DNA from: an uncultured Gemella sp.
GTDB lineage: Bacteria; Bacillota; Bacilli; Staphylococcales; Gemellaceae
Reading direction: 5' to 3'
NCBI RefSeq assembly: GCF_900766305.1
Contig: NZ_CAAFUZ010000064.1
Location: forward strand, 52,028-116,027
DNA length: 64,000 nucleotides
Position 1 is the stretch's first letter; each line of letters begins with the position of its first letter. Made by a program: the position numbers and the translations under genes. The notes below the pieces were generated by a model, which did not search any database, had not been told where the DNA came from, and saw only the letters and a list, made by a program, of their open reading frames with translations. Of this stretch, positions 10,128-20,624 are shown in pieces.

Positions 10128-10667
10128 ATGGCTCGTTTAGAAGATAAATTTAAATCTGAGATAACAAAAGAATTAATGACAAAATTTGAGTACAGCAGTG
10201 TAATGCAAGTACCAAAAATTGAAAAAATCGTAATTAACATGGGTGTAGGTGATGCTGTGCAAAACTCTAAAGCCCTAGACAACGCAGTAGCAGAATTAGC
10301 TTTAATTTCTGGTCAAAAACCATTAGTAACAAGAGCTAAAAAATCAATCGCTACTTACAGACTTCGTGAAGGTATGCCTATCGGGGCTAAAGTTACTTTA
10401 CGTGGAGAAAGAATGTATGAATTCTTCGATAAATTAGTAACTGTAGCACTTCCACGTGTACGTGACTTCCACGGTGTTTCTAAAAAAGCATTCGATGGTC
10501 GTGGTAACTACACACTAGGTGTTAAAGAACAATTAATTTTCCCTGAAATTGATTACGATAAAGTAAGTAAAGTACGTGGTATGGACATCGTTATAGTAAC
10601 TACAGCTAACACTGATGAAGAAGCTCGTGAGTTATTAACACAATGTGGAATGCCATTCGCAAAATAA
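10128..10667 (+). CDS. rplE: 50S ribosomal protein L5
   Basis: 179 residues. Binds 5S rRNA and the P-site t[18 protein letters not shown] and the C-terminal [15 protein letters not shown] are conserved. Confidence 0.97.
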   Translation: MARLEDKFKSEITKELMTKFEYSSVMQVPKIEKIVINMGVGDAVQNSKALDNAVAELALISGQKPLVTRAKKSIATYRLREGMPIGAKVTLRGERMYEFFDKLVTVALPRVRDFHGVSKKAFDGRGNYTLGVKEQLIFPEIDYDKVSKVRGMDIVIVTTANTDEEARELLTQCGMPFAK

Positions 10668-10688
10668 GAAAGGTGAGGTAAAAGACAC

Positions 10689-10958
10689 ATGGCTAAAAAA
10701 GCAATGGTAGAGCGTGAATTAAAACGCCAAAAATTAGTTGACAAGTATGCAGCTAAAAGAGCGGAATTAAAAGCTAAAGGTGATTACATCGGACTTAGCA
10801 AACTTCCAAAAAACTCAGCTCCAGCTCGTCTACACAATCGTTGTAGCATTACTGGACGTCCTCACGGATACATTGGAAAATTTGGAATCAGCCGTATTAA
10901 ATTCCGTGAATTAGCTTACAAAGGACAAATTCCTGGAGTTAAAAAAGCAAGTTGGTAA
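10689..10958 (+). CDS. rpsN: 30S ribosomal protein S14, zinc-independent (C-) form
   Basis: 89 residues, ending [11 protein letters not shown]. Only one Cys is present ([12 protein letters not shown]), and the CxxC...CxxC zinc ribbon of the 61-residue form is missing. In Bacillus and Staphylococcus the spc operon encodes the short zinc-binding form and the long form is encoded elsewhere. Here the long form fills the operon position. Confidence 0.95.
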   Translation: MAKKAMVERELKRQKLVDKYAAKRAELKAKGDYIGLSKLPKNSAPARLHNRCSITGRPHGYIGKFGISRIKFRELAYKGQIPGVKKASW

Positions 10959-10990
10959 TATATTAGTAGAAGAAAGGAGGATTTATCCTA

Positions 10991-11386
10991 ATGACAATGA
11001 CAGATCCTATCGCAGATATGCTAACACGTATTCGTAATGCTAACATGGTTAAACACGAAACATTAGAATTACCTGCGTCAAATATTAAAAAGCAAATTGC
11101 AGAAATCTTAAAACAAGAAGGTTTCATTAAAGATGTAGAATACATCGAAGACAACAAACAAGGAAAACTTAAACTTACTCTTAAATACTCAAAAGGTGAA
11201 AGAGTAATTAAAGGAATTAAAAGAATTTCAAAACCTGGTTTACGTGTATACGCTAAAGCAGATGAACTGCCAAGAGTATTAAACGGACTAGGAATAGCAA
11301 TCGTATCAACTTCAACTGGAGTTGTAACTGATAAAGTTGCTCGTAAAAATAACACAGGTGGAGAAGTATTAGCTTACATCTGGTAA
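10991..11386 (+). CDS. rpsH: 30S ribosomal protein S8
   Basis: 131 residues, opening [18 protein letters not shown]. Central-domain assembly protein and, in E. coli, repressor of the spc operon. AAAGGAGG precedes the ATG. Confidence 0.97.
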   Translation: MTMTDPIADMLTRIRNANMVKHETLELPASNIKKQIAEILKQEGFIKDVEYIEDNKQGKLKLTLKYSKGERVIKGIKRISKPGLRVYAKADELPRVLNGLGIAIVSTSTGVVTDKVARKNNTGGEVLAYIW

Positions 11387-11409
11387 TATTATAAGGAGGT
11401 GCCAATTAA

Positions 11410-11946
11410 ATGTCACGTATAGGTAATAAAGTTATTACAGTACCTGCAGGGGTTGAAGTTAACATCGTTGATAACTTCGCAACAGTTAAAGGACCTAAAG
11501 GTGAATTAAAACAACAATTTGATAAAGACATGACTTTCAACATTGAAGGAAGTGAAATCACAGTAGTACGTCCATCTGACTCTAAACGTCACCGTACAGT
11601 ACACGGAACAACTCGTGCTATCTTAGCAAACATGGTTGAAGGTGTATCAACTGGATTCAAAAAAGAACTTGAATTAATCGGGGTTGGATACCGTGCTCAA
11701 ATGCAAGGTAAAAAATTAGTACTAAGTGTTGGATACTCTCACCCAGTTGAATTCGAAGAAATCGATGGAATTAAATTAGGTGTTGAAGGAAACACTAAAG
11801 TTAGTATCGAAGGTATTAACAAAGAAGTAGTAGGACAATATGCAGCTAAAGTTCGTGCAGTACGTCCTCCAGAACCTTATAAAGGTAAAGGTATTCGCTA
11901 CGTTGGTGAATATGTTCGCCGTAAAGAAGGAAAAACTGGTAAATAA
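11410..11946 (+). CDS. rplF: 50S ribosomal protein L6
   Basis: 178 residues with two duplicated alpha/beta domains. The C-terminal signature [20 protein letters not shown] is intact. Confidence 0.97.
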   Translation: MSRIGNKVITVPAGVEVNIVDNFATVKGPKGELKQQFDKDMTFNIEGSEITVVRPSDSKRHRTVHGTTRAILANMVEGVSTGFKKELELIGVGYRAQMQGKKLVLSVGYSHPVEFEEIDGIKLGVEGNTKVSIEGINKEVVGQYAAKVRAVRPPEPYKGKGIRYVGEYVRRKEGKTGK

Positions 11947-11973
11947 TAGATAACAGAAAGGAGTGTTTCAAAT

Positions 11974-12330
11974 ATGATTACGAAACTTGATAAAAATAAA
12001 GTTCGTAAAAAAAGACACGCAAGAGTACGTGTTAAAGTTCAAGGAACTACAGAAGTTCCACGTTTAAACGTATACCGTTCAAACACAAACATTTACGCAC
12101 AAATTATTGATGACACTAAAGGTGTTACATTAGCATCAGCTTCTTCATTAAAACTTGAAAATGTTTCTAAATCAAGTGTAGAAGCAGCTAAAGAAGTTGG
12201 AAAATTAATCGCAGAAGTAGCTAAAACTAAAGGAATTGAAAAAGTTGTTTTCGACCGTGGAGGATACCTATATCACGGACGTGTTAAAGCATTAGCTGAA
12301 GCAGCACGTGAAAACGGACTTGTATTCTAA
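11974..12330 (+). CDS. rplR: 50S ribosomal protein L18
   Basis: 118 residues. Binds 5S rRNA. The basic N-terminal arm ([16 protein letters not shown]) and [19 protein letters not shown] are typical. Confidence 0.97.
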   Translation: MITKLDKNKVRKKRHARVRVKVQGTTEVPRLNVYRSNTNIYAQIIDDTKGVTLASASSLKLENVSKSSVEAAKEVGKLIAEVAKTKGIEKVVFDRGGYLYHGRVKALAEAARENGLVF

Positions 12331-12349
12331 TAAGGAGGGAAATAAGTAG

Positions 12350-12847
12350 ATGCGTCAAGAAGAAATCAAAAAAGAATTTGAAGAACGCGTAGTTGCCATT
12401 CGCCGTGTAGCTAAAGTTGTTAAAGGTGGACGTCGTTTCCGTTTCTCTGCTTTAGTAGTAGTTGGTGACAAAAATGGTCGCGTAGGATTTGGTACAGGTA
12501 AAGCTCAAGAAGTACCAGATGCAATCAGAAAAGCAGTTGAAGCTGCTAAACATAACTTAATTACTGTACCAGTAGTTAATGGAACAATACCTCACGAAAT
12601 CATCGGACAATTTGGAGCAGGTTCAGTATTAATTAAACCAGCTGCACCTGGTACAGGGGTTATCGCTGGTGGACCAGTTCGTGCCGTATTAGAATTATCA
12701 GGTATTTCAAATATCTTATCAAAATCTCTAGGTTCAAACACACCAGTTAACATGGTTCGTGCTACAATCGAAGGATTAACAAGATTACAAACAGTAGAAC
12801 ACGTAGCAGCTTTACGTGGTAAATCTGTGGAAGAATTATTAGGATAA
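12350..12847 (+). CDS. rpsE: 30S ribosomal protein S5
   Basis: 165 residues. The double-stranded-RNA-binding-like N-terminal part includes the [20 protein letters not shown] loop, where spectinomycin-resistance mutations arise in other species; it looks wild type. Confidence 0.97.
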   Translation: MRQEEIKKEFEERVVAIRRVAKVVKGGRRFRFSALVVVGDKNGRVGFGTGKAQEVPDAIRKAVEAAKHNLITVPVVNGTIPHEIIGQFGAGSVLIKPAAPGTGVIAGGPVRAVLELSGISNILSKSLGSNTPVNMVRATIEGLTRLQTVEHVAALRGKSVEELLG

Positions 12848-12863
12848 GAGGAGGGAAAAGAAC

Positions 12864-13040
12864 ATGACATTAAAAGTAACCCTAACTCGTAGTACTATTG
12901 GTCGTCCAAAGAATCAAAGAAAAGTTGTAGAAGCTCTTGGTCTTAAAAAAATGCACCAAACAGTAGAACACAAAGATAACGCTGCGATTCGTGGAATGAT
13001 CAACAAAGTTTCACACTTAGTAACAGTAGAAGAAAAATAA
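12864..13040 (+). CDS. rpmD: 50S ribosomal protein L30
   Basis: 58 residues: [18 protein letters not shown], then [14 protein letters not shown], ending TVEEK. Reading by hand gives one clean frame from ATG 12864, after GAGGAGGG, to TAA 13040. It lies exactly between rpsE and rplO, as in other Bacilli. Confidence 0.95.
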   Translation: MTLKVTLTRSTIGRPKNQRKVVEALGLKKMHQTVEHKDNAAIRGMINKVSHLVTVEEK

Positions 13041-13071
13041 GAATTATTAATACAAGGAGGTGCTAGTCTAA

Positions 13072-13512
13072 ATGAAATTACATGAATTACAACCAGTTGA
13101 AGGTTCTCGTAAAGAGCGTAACAGAGTAGGTCGTGGGATTGGATCAGGAAATGGTAAAACTTCAGGACGTGGTCAAAAAGGACAAAAAGCACGTAGTGGT
13201 GGTGGAGTTCGCCCAGGATTTGAAGGTGGACAAAACCCATTATTCAGACGTATTCCAAAACGTGGATTTAACAATGTAAACAGAAAAGAATTTGAAGTTG
13301 TAAATCTTAACGACTTAAATAAATTTGAAGATGGTACTGTAGTATCACCTGCTCTATTATTAGAAACTAAAGTTATTAAAAAAGAACTTTCAGGTGTTAA
13401 AGTATTAGCTAACGGTAAATTAGAGAAAAAATTAACTGTACAAGCTCACAAATTCTCATCTTCAGCAAAAGAAGCTATCGAAGCAGCTGGAGGAGTTTGC
13501 GAGGTGCTATAA
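13072..13512 (+). CDS. rplO: 50S ribosomal protein L15
   Basis: 146 residues. The glycine/arginine-rich N-terminal extension ([20 protein letters not shown]) that threads into the 50S is obvious. secY starts three bases after its stop. Confidence 0.97.
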   Translation: MKLHELQPVEGSRKERNRVGRGIGSGNGKTSGRGQKGQKARSGGGVRPGFEGGQNPLFRRIPKRGFNNVNRKEFEVVNLNDLNKFEDGTVVSPALLLETKVIKKELSGVKVLANGKLEKKLTVQAHKFSSSAKEAIEAAGGVCEVL

Positions 13513-13515
13513 TAT

Positions 13516-15479
<1,964 letters not shown>

Positions 15480-15494
15480 TCAGGGAGGAAAAGT

Positions 15495-15710
15495 ATGGCA
15501 AAAGATGTCATTGAAGTAGAAGGTTTAGTAGTAGAAAACTTGCCGAATGCAATGTTTAAAGTAGAATTAGAAAATGGTCATATTATTTTAGCTCATGTTT
15601 CTGGAAAAATCAGAATGAATTATATAAGAATTTTACCAGGTGATAAAGTTACAGTAGAAATGAGTCCGTATGACCTGACAAAAGGTAGAATAACTTATAG
15701 ATTCAAGTAA
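15495..15710 (+). CDS. infA: translation initiation factor IF-1
   Basis: 71 residues, an OB-fold. [19 protein letters not shown] and GRITYRFK are the family ends. Binds the ribosomal A site during initiation. Confidence 0.97.
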   Translation: MAKDVIEVEGLVVENLPNAMFKVELENGHIILAHVSGKIRMNYIRILPGDKVTVEMSPYDLTKGRITYRFK

Positions 15711-15736
15711 GTTATAAACTCAAGGAGGAAATAACG

Positions 15737-15850
15737 ATGAAAGTAAGACCATCAGTAAAAAAAATCTGTGACAAATGTAAAGTAATTCGTCGTGGTGGTA
15801 AAGTATTAGTGATTTGCGAAAACGCAAAACATAAACAAAAACAAGGATAA
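15737..15850 (+). CDS. rpmJ: 50S ribosomal protein L36 (zinc-binding)
   Basis: 37 residues read from ATG 15737 to TAA 15850. [20 protein letters not shown], then a further Cys at 27 and His at 32, forms the C-x2-C...C...H zinc ribbon. The AAGGAGG ribosome binding site is well placed. Note the zinc-dependent L36 beside a zinc-independent S14. Confidence 0.96.
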   Translation: MKVRPSVKKICDKCKVIRRGGKVLVICENAKHKQKQG

Positions 15851-15872
15851 TTAATTAGGAGGTGCAAACTTA

Positions 15873-16238
15873 ATGGCACGTATAGCAGGAGTAGATATTC
15901 CACGTGAAAAACGCGTTGTTATATCTCTAACTTATGTATATGGTATAGGTTTAAAAACTTCTCAAAAAATCTTAAAAGAAGCTGGAGTTTCTGAAGATGT
16001 GAGAGTTAAAGACTTATCAGAAGATCAATTAGATAAAATTCGTGAAATCGTAGATAACTACAAAACAGAAGGTGACTTACGTCGTGAAGTTTCATTAAAC
16101 ATCAAACGTCTAATGGAAATCGGATGTTACAGAGGAATTCGTCACCGTCGTGGACTTCCAGTAAGAGGGCAAAACACTAAGAACAACTCTCGTACTCGTA
16201 AAGGTCCTAAGAAAACAGTTGCGAACAAGAAAAAATAA
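15873..16238 (+). CDS. rpsM: 30S ribosomal protein S13
   Basis: 121 residues: [20 protein letters not shown], and the basic tail [20 protein letters not shown] reaching the P site. Confidence 0.97.
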   Translation: MARIAGVDIPREKRVVISLTYVYGIGLKTSQKILKEAGVSEDVRVKDLSEDQLDKIREIVDNYKTEGDLRREVSLNIKRLMEIGCYRGIRHRRGLPVRGQNTKNNSRTRKGPKKTVANKKK

Positions 16239-16263
16239 TTAGGATAGGAGGAGAAACACAACT

Positions 16264-16653
16264 ATGGCTCGTAAACAACAATCACGTAAACGTCGTGTGA
16301 AAAAAAATATACAAAATGGTGTTGCACACATTCGTTCTACATTCAACAACTCAATCGTAACAATTACAGATGAACATGGTAATGCAGTATCATGGTCAAG
16401 TGCAGGAGCACTAGGATTCAAAGGTTCTAGAAAATCTACTCCATTCGCAGCACAAATGGCAAGTGAAGCAGCAGCTAAACAAGCTATGGAACACGGAATG
16501 AAATATGTAGATGTAACAGTTAAAGGTCCAGGTGCAGGACGTGAAGCAGCTATTCGTGCATTACAATCTGCTGGATTAGAAGTTACATCAATCAAAGACG
16601 TAACTCCAGTTCCTCACAATGGATGTCGCCCACCTAAACGTCGTCGTGTATAA
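16264..16653 (+). CDS. rpsK: 30S ribosomal protein S11
   Basis: 129 residues. Platform protein; [18 protein letters not shown] and the C-terminal [13 protein letters not shown] are conserved. Confidence 0.97.
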   Translation: MARKQQSRKRRVKKNIQNGVAHIRSTFNNSIVTITDEHGNAVSWSSAGALGFKGSRKSTPFAAQMASEAAAKQAMEHGMKYVDVTVKGPGAGREAAIRALQSAGLEVTSIKDVTPVPHNGCRPPKRRRV

Positions 16654-16688
16654 TAATAACATAGACAAAATTTAGGAGGTTTAACATA

Positions 16689-17630
16689 ATGTTAGCAATA
16701 GAAAAACCAAAAATTCAAATCATTGAAGAATCATCAGATAAAAGATTTGGTCGCTTTGTAGTTGAACCACTTGAACGTGGATATGGAACTACATTAGGTA
16801 ATTCATTGAGAAGAATGTTAATCTCATCATTACCAGGAGCAGCAGCAAGAAGCATCGATATTGAAGGAGTTCAACACGAATTCCAAGCAATTAAAGGTGT
16901 TGTAGAAGATGTTACTGAAATCATTATGAACGTTAAAAACATCGCGTTTGTAGTTCATTCTGAAGAAGAAAAACAAGTATCAATCAGTGTTAAAGGTCCT
17001 GCAGTTGTAACAGCAGCGGACATCGCTATCGATTCTGATATCGAAGTAGTAAATACTGATCAACACATTGCAACAGTATCTGAAGGTGGACAATTTGAAA
17101 TGATCATTTACGTTGGAAAAGGACGTGGATTTGTACCAGCTGATGGAAACAAAAAACGTGACTTACCAATCGGAGTTATTCCAATCGATTCAATTTACAC
17201 ACCAGTATCAAAAGTTAACTATACAGTAGAAAAAACTAGGGTAGGTCAAAGCACTGACTTTGATAAACTTATCTTAGACGTTACTACTAATGGTTCAATT
17301 ACAGCTAACGACGCTTTAGCATTAGCATCTAAAATTCTAATCTCGCACTTAGAATTATTTATGGAAATGTCTGAAGAAGCAAAAGCTGCTGAAATATTGG
17401 TAGCTAAAGAAGAAGATAACAAAGTTCAAATGTTAGAAATGACAATTGAAGAATTAGACTTATCAGTACGTAGTTACAACTGCTTAAAACGTGCAGGAAT
17501 TAACACAGTACAAGAATTAGCTAACAAAACAGAACAAGAAATGATTAAAGTAAGAAACTTAGGTCGTAAATCTCTAGAAGAAGTTAAAATTAAACTTCAA
17601 GAGTTAGAACTAGGATTCAAAGAAGAATAA
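16689..17630 (+). CDS. rpoA: RNA polymerase alpha subunit
   Basis: 313 residues. The N-terminal dimerisation domain (about 1-230, with [19 protein letters not shown]) is followed by a linker and the C-terminal DNA-binding domain ([17 protein letters not shown], then [14 protein letters not shown]). TTTAGGAGG precedes the ATG. Confidence 0.97.
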   Translation: MLAIEKPKIQIIEESSDKRFGRFVVEPLERGYGTTLGNSLRRMLISSLPGAAARSIDIEGVQHEFQAIKGVVEDVTEIIMNVKNIAFVVHSEEEKQVSISVKGPAVVTAADIAIDSDIEVVNTDQHIATVSEGGQFEMIIYVGKGRGFVPADGNKKRDLPIGVIPIDSIYTPVSKVNYTVEKTRVGQSTDFDKLILDVTTNGSITANDALALASKILISHLELFMEMSEEAKAAEILVAKEEDNKVQMLEMTIEELDLSVRSYNCLKRAGINTVQELANKTEQEMIKVRNLGRKSLEEVKIKLQELELGFKEE

Positions 17631-17651
17631 TACTAACAAGGAGGCACACTA

Positions 17652-18020
17652 ATGGGTTACAGAAAATTAGGACGTACATCAGCTCACCGTAAAGCGATGT
17701 TAAGAAACTTAGTAACTGCTCTACTAGTACACGGTAGAATTGAAACAACTGTTACAAGAGCGAAAGAAGTTCGTTCATTAGCAGAAAAAATGATTACATT
17801 AGGTAAAAAAGGTGATCTAGCAGCAAGACGTAATGCAGCTAAATTCATCCAACCTGTTGCAGTAGCAACTGAAGAAGGTAAGAGTCAATTAGCTCTTAAA
17901 AAATTATTTGAAGAAGTAGCACCTAAATATGCTGACCGTAACGGTGGATACACTCGTATTCTACGTGTTGGACCACGTAAAGGTGATGGTGCAGAAACAG
18001 CTATTATAGAATTAGTTTAA
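17652..18020 (+). CDS. rplQ: 50S ribosomal protein L17
   Basis: 122 residues, [20 protein letters not shown]. Last gene of the superoperon; the ecfA/ecfT/truA genes that often follow in Bacilli are absent here. Confidence 0.97.
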   Translation: MGYRKLGRTSAHRKAMLRNLVTALLVHGRIETTVTRAKEVRSLAEKMITLGKKGDLAARRNAAKFIQPVAVATEEGKSQLALKKLFEEVAPKYADRNGGYTRILRVGPRKGDGAETAIIELV

Positions 18021-18106
18021 TAAAAATTTTTCATACAACAATAACATACTACATACACACACAACTAAACAACACATACAACAAGAATTTAAACTAATTT
18101 TTTTGG

Positions 18107-18189
18107 CAAAAGAGTGCTTGAAATGCGTAGGAAAAGGCTACGTCGTCTAGCTCTAACGTATCCTAGCTTCTCGCTAGGATACCCTTTTG
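18107..18189 (+). ncRNA. candidate L17 downstream element in the rplQ 3' UTR
   Basis: CAAAAG (18107-18112) pairs with CTTTTG (18184-18189), enclosing a GCGTAG/CTACGT hairpin (18125-18143) and a perfect 10 bp hairpin, GTATCCTAGC/GCTAGGATAC (18158-18182). The L17DE motif is a conserved RNA known from Lactobacillales 3' UTRs downstream of rplQ. Position and multi-hairpin form fit, but I cannot check the consensus. A 69-base G-free CA-rich stretch (18016-18084) separates it from rplQ. Confidence 0.55.
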
Positions 18190-18221
18190 TCCCTTTAAAA
18201 ATTAAATCTAATTATACTTTA

Positions 18222-18251
18222 AAAGATTACCAGGCAAGGTAGTCTTTTTTT
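18222..18251 (+). terminator. terminator of the S10-spc-alpha superoperon
   Basis: AAGATTACC pairs with GGTAGTCTT (one G.U), followed by TTTTTTT. It lies 200 bases after rplQ, so the L17DE-like fold is inside the transcript. Confidence 0.85.
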
Positions 18252-18252
18252 G

Positions 18253-18540
18253 CTTTGTACCTTTCGTTTTAGCAATTCTTCGAATTGCATAAAACGTTAG
18301 GTACAAAGTACGCAAGGACGTACCAAGAAGCAAAGCGATAGCTGAAGGTGATTGGAGTACGTCTACTGCGCGAGTCGTTAAGATTTTTAGAATCTTCGAT
18401 TCGTAAAAATCATTACGTGCAAAATACGCACAGTTGCTCCAAGAACGTAGTGATTGGAAAGCAACCACTGCGAAGTGGCAAAGGAATTATAAGAAACTTG
18501 GTAAAAGTATTATTTAACGTTACGTACAAAGTACGCAACG
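18253..18540. repeat. three degenerate structured tandem repeats, period about 107-116 bp
   Basis: The motif GTACAAAGTACGC recurs at 18301 and 18524 and, as GTGCAAAATACGC, at 18417. Each complete unit has a TTC-loop hairpin (18253-18308 with arms CTTTGTACCT/AGGTACAAAG; 18382-18411 with GATTTTT/AAAAATC), then a stem closed by GACGTAC/GTACGTC (unit 1) or GTTGCT/AGCAAC (unit 2) around a shared GTGATTGGA, then an ACTGCG...AGT mini-hairpin. The third unit is truncated. Stem sequences differ while pairing is kept. The short open frames crossing it resemble no protein I recognise. Confidence 0.6.
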
Positions 18541-18630
18541 AAGACTTACTTTTAGAGGAACGAAGATTCATAGATGCAATTATTTTTTTAATTTGTATAA
18601 TTGAAAACTATGTTTTTATATATGGTTTTA

Positions 18631-18639
18631 TGATATAAT
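18631..18639 (+). promoter_or_regulatory. extended -10 promoter of the ThrE-type exporter genes
   Basis: TGATATAAT, with no convincing -35. The transcript leader (about 18646-18733) contains an AGATATA/TATATCT hairpin. Confidence 0.5.
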
Positions 18640-18733
18640 GATTTTAAAATTTATTTATGGAAGGTAAGATGACTAGATATATAGTTTTAAATTCTATTTG
18701 AACTTTATATCTAATCTTTAATGGAGAAGAGTA

Positions 18734-19504
18734 ATGTATGAGAAATTATTGATGAAAACAGCGTTACTTGCGGGAAAAATATTAATGGAAAATGGTGCCG
18801 AGGTATATAGAACAGAAGATACTCTTGAGAGAATCATTAAACATGGTGTTGGTGATGATCGTATTGATGAATATTATACTCATGTTACTCTTACTGGTAT
18901 ATTTATTAGGATAGAAAAACTAGGGACTGATTTTCGAAGAGTAGGTGATAGAACTTACAATCTAACAAAAATATCGGAAGTTAATTCATTGTCGAGGGCA
19001 TTTACATCAGGAAAAATAAGTTTACCCGATATGTATAAGGCACTAAAAAGGGTTCAAGAAGAAAAGAGCCCTATAAAGGATTGGTTTAAAGTTCTTTGTT
19101 CAGGTGTTCTTAGTGGAAGTATCGTCTTGATCTTTGATGGTAACTTTTGGGACGTTATACCTGGAGGAATAGCTGGAGCAGTGGCATTTTATGTTTATAT
19201 TAAAGTTATAGATTATCTAAAAGCGCCTTTTATTTCTGAGTATATTAGTACTTTTGTCGGAGGTGTAGCGGGATATATTGGTTTTGCATTATTAAATGGA
19301 CATTCATTAAGACTTGCTATGATAGGTGCAGTAGTTCCTCTTGTTCCAGGTATTACAATAACGAACTCAATGAGGGATATTATCGCCAGACAGTTTATTT
19401 CTGGTTCTATACGATTTATTGAAAGTTTCTGTGTAGCATTTGCGTTAGGTGCAGGAATAGTTACTGTGTACTATATAGTTAGATTACTAGGAGGTGTGGT
19501 ATAA
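18734..19504 (+). CDS. threonine/serine exporter, N-terminal-type subunit (ThrE/DUF1212)
   Basis: 256 residues. A cytoplasmic N-terminal domain (MENGAEVYRTEDTLERI motif near residue 18) precedes about five membrane segments. VPLVPGITITNSMRD near residue 205 is the conserved pore-region motif of ThrE_1. With the next gene it forms a split exporter for Thr/Ser or small dipeptides. The stop overlaps the next ATG by one base, so the two subunits are coupled. Confidence 0.85.
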   Translation: MYEKLLMKTALLAGKILMENGAEVYRTEDTLERIIKHGVGDDRIDEYYTHVTLTGIFIRIEKLGTDFRRVGDRTYNLTKISEVNSLSRAFTSGKISLPDMYKALKRVQEEKSPIKDWFKVLCSGVLSGSIVLIFDGNFWDVIPGGIAGAVAFYVYIKVIDYLKAPFISEYISTFVGGVAGYIGFALLNGHSLRLAMIGAVVPLVPGITITNSMRDIIARQFISGSIRFIESFCVAFALGAGIVTVYYIVRLLGGVV

Positions 19505-19974
19505 TGCTTGCTGTTATGAGTCATGCCTTGTTATTACTATATCATTTTATATTCAGCTTTATATCTTCAGTATCTTTTGGAATTGTTTGTGATGTTCCAA
19601 GAAAAACTTTGGTAACTGGTGGAATAATTGGAGCGATAGGCTGGTGTGGATATTGGGAAATGTGGAGCCATGGGCATAGTGTATTTATGTCGAGTTTAGT
19701 ATGTTCGTTATTACTAGCTAATATAGGTCAAATTTGTGCGATTAAATTTAAAAACCCTGTAACTGTATATTTCGTCCCAGGTCTTGTACCGGTAGTGCCT
19801 GGAGTAACTATTTATGATGCATTTAGAACGTTATTATTAGATGAATATGGAAATTCTGCGAAGATTTTCTTAAATAGTTTTTATGGTGCTATAGGTTTAG
19901 CAGTCGGTATAATAATAGCTGATTCGATTTTTAGAGTTGTACTAAAACCATTATTAAATAAAAAATCTAAATAA
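19504..19974 (+). CDS. threonine/serine exporter, C-terminal-type subunit (ThrE_2/DUF3815)
   Basis: 156 residues, four to five membrane segments. VPGLVPVVPGVTIYDAFR mirrors the VPxVPG motif of its partner, showing the internal duplication of the family. Begins at the ATG overlapping the previous stop. Confidence 0.85.
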   Translation: MLAVMSHALLLLYHFIFSFISSVSFGIVCDVPRKTLVTGGIIGAIGWCGYWEMWSHGHSVFMSSLVCSLLLANIGQICAIKFKNPVTVYFVPGLVPVVPGVTIYDAFRTLLLDEYGNSAKIFLNSFYGAIGLAVGIIIADSIFRVVLKPLLNKKSK

Positions 19975-19977
19975 AGA

Positions 19978-20028
19978 TAAGATAAAATAATAGATTTGTT
20001 AAAATTTATTATTTTATCTTATTTTTTT
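19978..20028 (+). terminator. strong intrinsic terminator
   Basis: A perfect 15 bp stem, TAAGATAAAATAATA with TATTATTTTATCTTA, followed by TTTTTTT. The GntR promoter begins immediately after it. Confidence 0.9.
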
Positions 20029-20029
20029 G

Positions 20030-20058
20030 TTGTAATGTATGGTGACATGTGGTACACT
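20030..20058 (+). promoter_or_regulatory. promoter of the GntR/ABC operon
   Basis: TTGTAA at 20030-20035, 17-base spacer, TACACT at 20053-20058. The first putative operator (20036-20056) lies across the spacer and -10. Confidence 0.55.
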
Positions 20059-20091
20059 ATAAGTGAAAGATGTATGGTGGCAAGTGGTACA
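20036..20091. promoter_or_regulatory. two operator-like direct repeats (putative GntR sites)
   Basis: TGTATGGTGACATGTGGTAC at 20036 and TGTATGGTGGCAAGTGGTAC at 20071, each extended by an A to give TGTA-N13-TACA half-symmetry. They are 35 bp apart, one on the promoter and one between it and the start codon. They are probably bound by the downstream GntR-family protein as autoregulation. Confidence 0.65.
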
Positions 20092-20109
20092 CTTAGGAAG
20101 GAGGTCACT

Positions 20110-20478
20110 ATGTTTCAAATTGATTCATTATCAGACAAACCTATTTATAAGCAAATAGTAGACCAAATTAAGTCTATGATAAGTAAAAATTTATTACAGG
20201 AGGGGGATAAATTACCATCGGTCAGAGAATTTTCGAAAATGCTTGGTGTTAATGTCAGTACAATTCAAAAAGCATTTCAACAGTTAGAAAGTGAAAAGAT
20301 AATTACAACGATAGTAGGAAGAGGTACTTTTATTACAAATAATTTTGATAATATTATTCCAAATTATGAACTAATAGATTCGATAATTGAGGATTTAGTT
20401 AGGGAAGTAAAAATAAGGGGAATCTCGGAAGAAGATTTATTAGAAAAAATTAAGTTAGAATTTCGAAAGGGTGATTAA
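20110..20478 (+). CDS. GntR-family repressor, YtrA subfamily
   Basis: 122 residues. The winged-helix domain (PIYKQIVDQIKSMI, then LPSVREFSKMLGVNVSTIQK and GRGTFI) is followed by only a short helical tail, as in YtrA regulators that control adjacent ABC transporters. AAGGAGG (20098-20104) selects ATG 20110. First gene of a four-gene operon. Confidence 0.88.
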   Translation: MFQIDSLSDKPIYKQIVDQIKSMISKNLLQEGDKLPSVREFSKMLGVNVSTIQKAFQQLESEKIITTIVGRGTFITNNFDNIIPNYELIDSIIEDLVREVKIRGISEEDLLEKIKLEFRKGD

Positions 20479-20480
20479 TT

Positions 20481-20624
20481 ATGGATAATAAGAAGATTGA
20501 TGGAAAGTTAAAAGAATTAATCATGGAATGGAAATTTTTAGGATTATCGATGGAGAAATTATGTGAAGTCATTTCAGAAAAGATAAAGGAGAAAAATTAT
20601 GAAACTTACGATAGAAAAAATTAA
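20481..20624 (+). CDS. small 47-residue protein of the GntR/ABC operon
   Basis: Reading from ATG 20481 gives MDNKKIDGKLKELIMEWKFL, then LSMEKLCEVISEKIKEKN, ending at TAA 20622-20624. It starts two bases after the GntR stop, where GAAAGGGTG could serve as ribosome binding site, and overlaps the ABC ATPase start by 26 bases. Predicted helical and charged. I do not recognise the family; it may be a transporter accessory protein or translational coupling device. Confidence 0.55.
   Translation: MDNKKIDGKLKELIMEWKFLGLSMEKLCEVISEKIKEKNYETYDRKN

Noticed and set aside
18208..18638. Overlapping open frames on both strands in the gap after rplQ
   Set aside because: They run through the hairpin repeats, have no ribosome binding site, and their translations look like readings of inverted repeats rather than proteins.
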